From Ignelater luminosus (taxonomy: Eukaryota > Arthropoda > Insecta > Coleoptera > Elateridae), in assembly GCA_011009095.1 (NCBI GenBank), contig VTPC01090598.1, forward strand, positions 142,219 through 206,218: a DNA stretch of 64,000 nucleotides, in the 5' to 3' direction. Positions 56,920 through 64,000 of the stretch are shown here, piece by piece. The translations under genes and the position numbers were made by a program. Positions within the stretch are counted from its first letter, which is position 1. The number at the start of each line of letters is the position of its first letter. The notes under the pieces are model-generated. The model worked only from the letters and a program-made list of their open reading frames with translations. It was not told the DNA's origin and did not search any database.

Positions 56920-59900
56920 AATATATACTAAAACTATACAAAAACTGTACGCAAAATGTTCACCAAGTAAAGAAAATAATAGTTTTTAGAAGCACGGAGA
57001 AATAGTAGCAGTAGTAGAGAAGCAATCTACCACTGGTAGAGAAGACAAAATGAAAAACAATGTAAAACACAATTTCAGAAAGTTCGTTAACAGAGGTCTC
57101 ACTGCAACCACTCGAATATAATACAAAATTACCGATACAAAAGTAAAATTCTGTATTTCACATAGGAACACCGGAATTAACAAAAAGTTCAAAAAAACTA
57201 TACGAAACAGCACAGAGGAATTCGCAGCAAAGTCAAATAAACACTACCAAGACACACAGATGAATTGAAGTGCTTGCTGTTTAGTACTGAAAAGGGGACT
57301 TTATAACCATTTCCAGATGTAACCAATTACAACAAACTGTTATTAATAAACCATTCCATGCAAAGTAGGTAAGCTTTTAAACAGGTCTTTAGAACCGTTA
57401 TTCCCTAAAGCTCTACTCTTTCCCAGTATGTACAGAATTATTTATTTTACCTGCTTAGCAGTAATGAAAAAAGACCTTTCCCAAGTATTTTATGCCGTAG
57501 ACATCAACCGCTAAATTGGATCTCTTAGGAATGAATGCAAAGTGATAGCAAAATACTACAGAAGTTTGTCTTCATAAGTAATAAAAATATCAGTATCATT
57601 TTATTCATCACTACTGAAATCACAACCTAATCCAATTCAGTTATTTTCGATAACATGGTATAACGAATGTATTTCAAATTAGCGATAAATTTTTTATTTG
57701 AAGCAATACAGACATAAGTAATAATAATAATAATAGTAAGTAATGGGTAGGTACCCTTTGTCCTTTTTCAATTTATGGGGGTGATATTCAAAGGTTATTA
57801 TTCGTTCAGAAAACCCTATACACTACATGCTAACGGGGCGAAATATGAATTTTGGAATCCATACACATTAAAAAATGCAACATACAAAAAAAATGAGATA
57901 CCGTTGATATACTGCAATTTACATGTCTTATTTTTTTTAATGTTTTTAAAAATATATAAAAAATATTATGTTGTAGCAATGTGCTAAATAAATTTAATAA
58001 CTAACTAACTAACTAAAAAATTCCTTGAGTGAATGAAAAATTATTGCCTTTGTACTCTGTGCAGAATTTAGGTATCAATAACGTAACAACTCATTCACAA
58101 AATTCTACTAAAATTCAATTGACAAAGCAAACAAAGGGTTGTGTATATCTTTTTAAATTGAAGGTGGTAGCCAAGCCCTCGGGGCAGGTACAATCAGGTA
58201 AAGTGTGAAAAGGGTTGTCTAGCTGCGTATTTCTATATTTTGACCAAAAACTTATTTTCATTTTATGTGCATAGGAACCTTAATGCAACAATTTTTAGTC
58301 CTCTAGAGACTTCAACTATTATTGTACATCAAGCCCAAACACAAATGTATTGTTTAGTCTTGTGAACCATTACTTCATAGTAATTTTTAGTATTTGACAT
58401 TATTCTTTGTATTTAAAATTTGAGTTTATCTATTATCTTAATAAAATTGTTCATCTTTTATTTTAATAAACTTGTAAGGTTGTTTTTAATAACACCTACA
58501 TTAGAAAATAAATTTAGCTGCAAGTTTGCTATTTATAACTATGTACCTACTAGTTACTTTTCACTTTTAGCTTCTGTTCAGAAAGAATAGGATAAGCTTC
58601 GTAAGTACAACAAAAGAAGATTATAAATGACACTTCTATGAAATACGCAGATAAAAATTAACCCCCCGGTAGTATTTGCAATAGGGGTTGAGTAAAACCT
58701 AAAAATGTTTTATTATTTTCTTTAATTTGATTTTGTTTTGCGTGCAAATTGCGTTATGCACATAAACTACAGCAACATTCTCATTTGATGTTAGCTGACG
58801 CTCAAACAAGGCAAATATGGGGAAGGAGATCTTTTTCTTAATTTCCAACTTATAGTGAACTTATTCGTTTGCTAATTTACGATAATCAATGCTAATAAAT
58901 TTGAATACAGAACTCATTTTTAATTTTTCTCTCCGTCGCCAAAATTTGCGAAAATTTCAGTCTGTAACGTTCTCTGTCTGAAAGTACTAAATACAACCCT
59001 TAATGGGGAAAATAAAATAATGAATAAATAATAAATGATATCATCTATACATATGTGTAATATTCAAATATTACAAATTAAATGTTAGAAATTAATAAGA
59101 ACAGTTGATCAACATAATTGGCATAATCCCGTGGGTAGATGAAAATGTAGAATTAGTAAGACAAGTCCCCAATTCTCCATGAAGCGCCAAAATCTGTCAT
59201 TATTTCTATTAAGCTGTTTAATCCTTGATCTTATAAAAATAATAACCTTAATGATAAGATAACCCTTTGAATATGTATAACTAATGTTAACTGTTTTTCT
59301 GGAGTGTCTATGCCATTTAAAGAATAATCAAGATCGGAAAAATAATTTTCTTTTTATCCTCGCTATAGAGTAATACGGTAACTGACTTACAGTTAGTTTA
59401 GTAAATAAAAACTGATTTATGAATCTTATAAACTCAAACCAATTTTGTTTGATTTTCTAAATCTGATAATTTCTAAATTTTTATCTAATAATAAATAAAT
59501 TTTTCCAACATATAATTTTACGTTTTGTATTTTTATTTGATTATTTTATTTAGATCATTTTTCTTTATTAGTTTAATAGTGATTTTTTCCAATTTCTAAC
59601 TCTAAAAACAAAGAACTTCTAACCAATTTGTCGGTTAATTTGCCCACAAATCACTAACAAATCACTGGTATTTACGTACTCCGGCTGGATTGTACAAGGA
59701 CAAATGATAAAGTTAGGCAGTTAGATTCAGCTGACCACCACAATGTTTCAGTGTCCAACGTGGCCGCGCCGGACAGGGGCCATTGCCTGCAACTATCCCG
59801 TAATCACAAACAACCTCTAAATAATGTTCTAGCTTCCAGTTTGTTGTTCTCCTTTTTACACGTCTTAATTAACAGTAACTTTCCTGAAGTTTCTTTTCTA

Positions 59901-61447
59901 AACATAAATAAGATTAAAACGTCAACTCATAACTGACACATGTACGTATACAAGACACGTCTAAACTGTCGTATTTTCTTAAGATTAAAATGGCAAACGG
60001 GATCGAGATTATGTCATGCAAGTTAATATTATATCGATATCAGATATCAGGCGGTTAACGGGAGTAAAGTACTTGGGGATGACATGCACTGCCAAAGCAT
60101 TGCCCTCTGGCAGCTGTGGCGAGCACAAGTTTGAGAGCTTTGTCCAAAGCTCAGCTTGTCTGAGGTAAACACGATCTGCGGTTTCCATATATGAGCATTG
60201 TCTGAAGAATGGCCTTCTGTATGTCGAATATTAAATTTAGATAAATGTAAATTTAAAATGTGAATATGTCGGAAAATATATTTTATTTCAGAAAAGGTTC
60301 TCGAATTGTTTGCACGTTTAAATTTGCTATTTCTAGAATTTTTAAGAAAATGAAAAAAAAGAAAGTTTGGAGAAGCTGCATAACCCAAATATAATTAAAG
60401 GAATAACCCAAACTGCAATTAATCAGTTTAACAAAAACTGAATGTGACAAATGACACAAGTTTTGTTTAGTAACAAGTATAAAACATGCAACATCTGTGT
60501 GCGATTTGTCCAGTTCCAAAGCGTGGGTGTGCGGTTGAGTGGAGAGACTTGAATCTATACTGCGTTGCGGCCACTTGTAACCGCTGAACTCCTGAGGATT
60601 GTCGCTTACATCTGTGTGTGTACGTTAAATATTATTTGGATCGTAGCCCCAAGGGACGGTTACGCTGTAGGAACTGTTAACAAGTTATTTTTCTTCACTT
60701 TAAGTTATTTTTCATTGTCACGCGCTGACATGTGCTTGTGGTTTTTTGTTTATAGTTCGGAGAGGATTATCTTATCATTTTCTTAAGGCGCTGATGGATG
60801 CTTGGTTTTGTAAAAGAAAGAAAACATTAAGTATCAATTTTTTTATTTTAAACGCTTATAACTAGAGTAGAAACAAACTTAAGATTACAATTCAATATTT
60901 TTATTTTTATTTCTTTTTATAGTCAGAATAGATAATAAAAATATATAAAGACAAGTGTGTTGACAGTTTTCTGGAGATTATACAACAAAAATTAATAAAT
61001 TGCAAAGTATTTTCAATGAAGTAGAAGGCAGCTACTATTAGAATGTTGCGGTTTACAGCTCAGTAACTATTTGACAGATTTCTAATAGATCTGGTCACTT
61101 GAGAGAATTTGGTATCAAGTAATACATCTCTTGATATATTTTCTTTAGTTATTCTTCACAAGAAAGTTCCAGTTCTAGAAAATGTAAATATTATAATATT
61201 TTCTGCCAGAATACGTTTATATGACAAGTTGAAACTCACACGAAATGCATGGTAAGCCTGAAAATCCAACATTCAATTTACAACCTTTTTTCATATTATT
61301 GCCTCGTATTCGGGTGCCTATTTTTGGTAGTAACTACCGACTTGTTGTCTCCCAAGAAATTGTTTCTAATGCTTGAATAAGATTATGGTAGTTCAGCAAA
61401 GATTTTCAAAAATGGCACTCCTTATCATTGGATAGTGCAATGACATT
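56920..61447. other. Intergenic, no gene supported
   Basis: About 4.5 kb of AT-rich sequence. Only a simple (TAAC)n tract at 57996-58014 and short AAT repeats at 57718-57736 stand out. The tract follows an AATAAA and may be a LINE 3' tail. Confidence 0.4.
57996..58014. repeat. (TAAC)n microsatellite
   Basis: Four to five tandem TAAC units after AAATAAATTTAA. Confidence 0.7.
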
Positions 61448-61449
61448 TA

Positions 61450-62721
61450 CATAGGTGTATACCTATGAAATGAGACTTTTTTTTCAATTTTAAACGTTTA
61501 TTAACAAAAAATGGTTACAAATTTAATCTTCAAAATAATAGCCATCGCTAGCGACACATTTTACCCATCTCTCAGGCAATTTGTGAATGCCGCGCCAAAA
61601 AAATTGGCCGTCTTTGGCCGCAAACCAATCATCGAGCCATTTTTTGGCTTCTTCGTGAGAATTGAAGCGCTGCTCGGAAAGTGCGTGGCCCATCGATGCA
61701 AACAAATGATAATCGGAAGGCGCCAAGTCTGGTGAGTAAGCCGCATGCACCAGCGGTTCCCAATCGTACGTCTCCACCAATTCCCGGGTCGCTCTTGTTC
61801 GATGTGGTGGTGCATTGTCATCAAGAAAAATTACTTTGTGACGCCGATCGGCATATTCTGGGCGTTTTCGGTGTATAGCGCTGTTCAAATCGGCCAATTG
61901 TCGTTGGTAGCGTGCACCGTCAACTGTTTCACCTGGTTTTAATAGCTCGTACCAAATCATACCATGCTGATCCCAGAAAACACACAGCATTGCCTTGCGG
62001 CCGAAGCGATTTGGTTTGGCCGTTGATTTTGGCTTGTGGCCGGGCGGACCATACGATCGTTTACGCTTGGGATTGGAGAAATACACCCGTAACGATTCGA
62101 TGCAAAAAAGACTTCCTTTTGAACCGGGAGAGCAGCATTTCACAAGTGGTTTTTCGGTTCTCTTGCTGTCTTTCAGTCAGTTCATGCGGCACCCATCTTC
62201 CGACCTTTAAAATCATGTCCATGTCTTTCAAACGTTTGCAAATGGTTTTTTTGGGTCACTCCCAACTGCTCTGCCATCATTTCTTGCGTTTGACCATCAT
62301 CTTCATTCAACAATGCTTGCAATTCGGTGTCCTCAAACTTTTTCGGTGGCCGGCCACGTTCCTCGTTCTCCACGCTAAAATCACCACTTCGGAATTTTTC
62401 AAACCACCTGAAGCACTGTGCTCTGCTTAGAGCATGTCCACCGTAAGCTTCTATAAGCATTTGATGAGCTTGAGAAGCGTTTTTCTTCAATTGATAACAG
62501 AAAATCAACGATGTCAGCAAATCGTAGTTTGAAGGCACGAAATTCGACATTTTTAAGAGCGAAAAAAATGCGTTGTTGTATGAAACATCACAAACAATGA
62601 ATTGAATATTGTTGACAGATGACAGACGAAAAAAATAAGACATTTGGGACAGTTTAAAAATACTCCTAGCGACATCTGTGGTCTAATAGCCGAAAGTCTC
62701 ATTTCATAGGTATACACCTGG
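61450..62721 (-). mobile_element. Mos1-like mariner, copy 2, 1272 bp
   Basis: TA at 61448-61449 and 62722-62723. It is the inverted counterpart of 26616-27887, with the same ends (CATAGGTGTATACC and CCAGGTGTATACC) and the same length. By eye about twelve single-base differences separate them. Confidence 0.93.
61523..62550 (-). pseudogene. Mos1-like mariner transposase, copy 2, inactivated
   Basis: Reads from MSNFVPSNYDLLTSLIFC at 62550 to ASDGYYFED at 61523. It shares the ~14-base deletion at about 62085 that removes GDEKW and the first catalytic Asp. It lacks the TAA of copy 1, but a seventh A in the run at 62246-62252 shifts the frame just before the WVPHEL region. The box AAYSPDLAPSDYHLF and the remaining Asp residues are intact. 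Not functional. Confidence 0.92.
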
Positions 62722-62723
62722 TA

Positions 62724-64000
62724 TGTTCCATTACAAAACACTTCTTTTAAGCTTATTCTTCCTGTCTGCACCATTATTCTTTTTGTCTCCCTTCAGTTTT
62801 TGGGTGTGGCCGTCTGCGGTAGTCGTGGCATTCCAACTAAGGTATTGGTCGTCGGTATGGCTGACGAAGGACTGACGTACGGCACGGATGTGTTGGTAAA
62901 GACAAACGATGGAGACGATGATAATGCGCATAGTGAAGGTTGGGTTAGTGTTACAAAAATGTGGTTGACAGATGCAAATGTGTTTGGTACCGCCCGTATC
63001 CTATTAACTCTCCGTACTGGGAAGTGCTCGAAAAGCGGGCGCCTAAAGTGAGGAGGCATACATCCAACCCCAAACGTCTCGCTCCCTATCAAGGCAAAGC
63101 TATGGTCGAAGGACTTGCTGAACTCGGATACCTACGCTCCTGACAAAATGTAGAATGAACGTCAGACTCCAGAAACAAAAATGAAAACTTGCCAGGGGCT
63201 CTTAAGATACGTTGAATATCATTCTGAAGACCTTGTTCTAAACAATCTAACATCTTTCTACGTGTGCACAAGCCGCGTAGGCTAGTAAAAATACAACAAG
63301 CCGTTTTCATACGGTTAACTTCTAACCAAAAGTGACTTCAAGTATTTGGCGTGTACCTTTTAAGGGTTGAAACGACCAAACAGATGTTTCTTTTGAGACG
63401 GTGACGTTATTTGGGAGTCTAGATAGAAAATTTTTTGTCGGTTTAGATTTCTCTCTACTAGGTTCGGAATCACTTCTCAATTCTCTTGCTCGCTTCACTG
63501 CTCGATGAGGCGCTATGGGGCTGTTTTATTAACGAGAAAAACAAAGGAAAGCTAATTTTATCTCCTTGTTATAATTTTATAGTGTATACTAAAGCACTAC
63601 ACCGGCCGAGATTTCCAGGCCCAGCCCAAGTGGAAATAAACTTCACGCAGGTTTGTAAAAAACTCAGTAACTTCTTGATTAACAGAAAAGCCTGAACTGC
63701 TCGGCAGTCTGAAGAAGCCCGGCAGGCCCGGTAAGACCGAACGATCCGATTGTGCCAAGGTAAGCAGGAAAGCTCGATAGATTTCTAAACTGAGACCCTG
63801 GCCACACCTAAACTCGAACTTTGGGGCAGACCGCACAAAGGTAGCAACAAGAAACCTGGTCCGTGCGGGCTTTTACGGTACAGTACAAAACTCCTCCGCT
63901 TCAGTTTAGTATAAAACTAATGCTCGCCCCAGTTCGTACGAAAGCCCGTCTGACTCCATAAGAAAAAGTTGTCGATCCGGTGTAGTATTAACATCCTCCA
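62724..64000. other. GC-richer terminal region, no gene assigned
   Basis: Bases 62780-63130 and 63640-63990 are clearly more GC-rich than the window average. Plus-strand frames such as SPYWEVLEKRAPKVRRH are open but match nothing I can name. They could be exons of a gene continuing beyond the window, or a retroelement end. Confidence 0.3.

Noticed and set aside
57780..57990. Plus-strand 70-residue frame before the TAAC tract
   Set aside because: No family match; the region looks like a retroelement 3' tail instead.
60047..60520. Minus-strand frames of 78 and 113 residues
   Set aside because: No domain, no splice logic and low-complexity composition; chance frames are more likely.
1..64000. 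CRISPR array, tRNA, rRNA or bacterial operon
   Set aside because: No regularly spaced direct repeats with unique spacers, no cloverleaf or rRNA segments, and gene architecture is eukaryotic.

Overview
The window looks like AT-rich nuclear DNA of an arthropod, most likely an insect. It has small GT-AG introns, AATAAA polyadenylation signals, a dense mix of decayed DNA transposons and non-LTR retrotransposons, and a small tandem family of secreted DUF1091-like proteins of the kind expanded in insects. I see no bacterial operon, rRNA, tRNA or CRISPR array. The species cannot be named from the sequence.

Host-type genes: the only convincing ones are four members of a four-exon family on the minus strand. 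Copies A (7804-8530) and D (19910-20631) have open reading frames and intact splice sites. Copy B (10661-11038) keeps only exons 3 and 4. Copy C (11290-12017) has two nonsense codons and a shifted splice acceptor. 3' ends and some flanks are duplicated with the genes.

Mobile elements, left to right: a pogo/Tigger relic (515-1345); a hAT-like relic split by an apparently intact mariner (2211-3504); a LINE RT relic (4722-6190); a 475-bp MITE (6955-7429); a TIR element with a broken DDE transposase (13287-15495); relics of another DDE transposase (9240-9540, 21123-21680); a multi-copy family of unknown function (16930-17508); LINE EN and RT pieces (21700-25880); a Mos1-like mariner (26616-27887) with a second inverted copy at 61450-62721; a Ginger/KRBA2-like integrase gene (29661-32691) carrying a DD37D maT-like element and a 202-bp MITE; LINE ORF1 and endonuclease pieces (37411-41500) around a 2-kb repeat array; Gypsy-like gag/protease and RT relics (41640-43330); a 250-280 bp tandem repeat (44398-45195); a TIR element carrying a fragment of an uncharacterised protein family (47939-49226); RTE-like RT (50390-50790); a pogo-like transposase relic (51463-52388); and a Mutator-like transposase/YqaJ gene (54471-56914).

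Most promising leads: the TA-flanked element at 47939-49226, because its ~115-bp inverted repeats enclose part of a protein family I know only as uncharacterised; the alternating inverted-module array at 38160-40220; the Mutator-YqaJ gene; and the two Mos1-like copies that share a deletion removing the first catalytic Asp. All similarities were recognised by eye from family knowledge; no database search was run.
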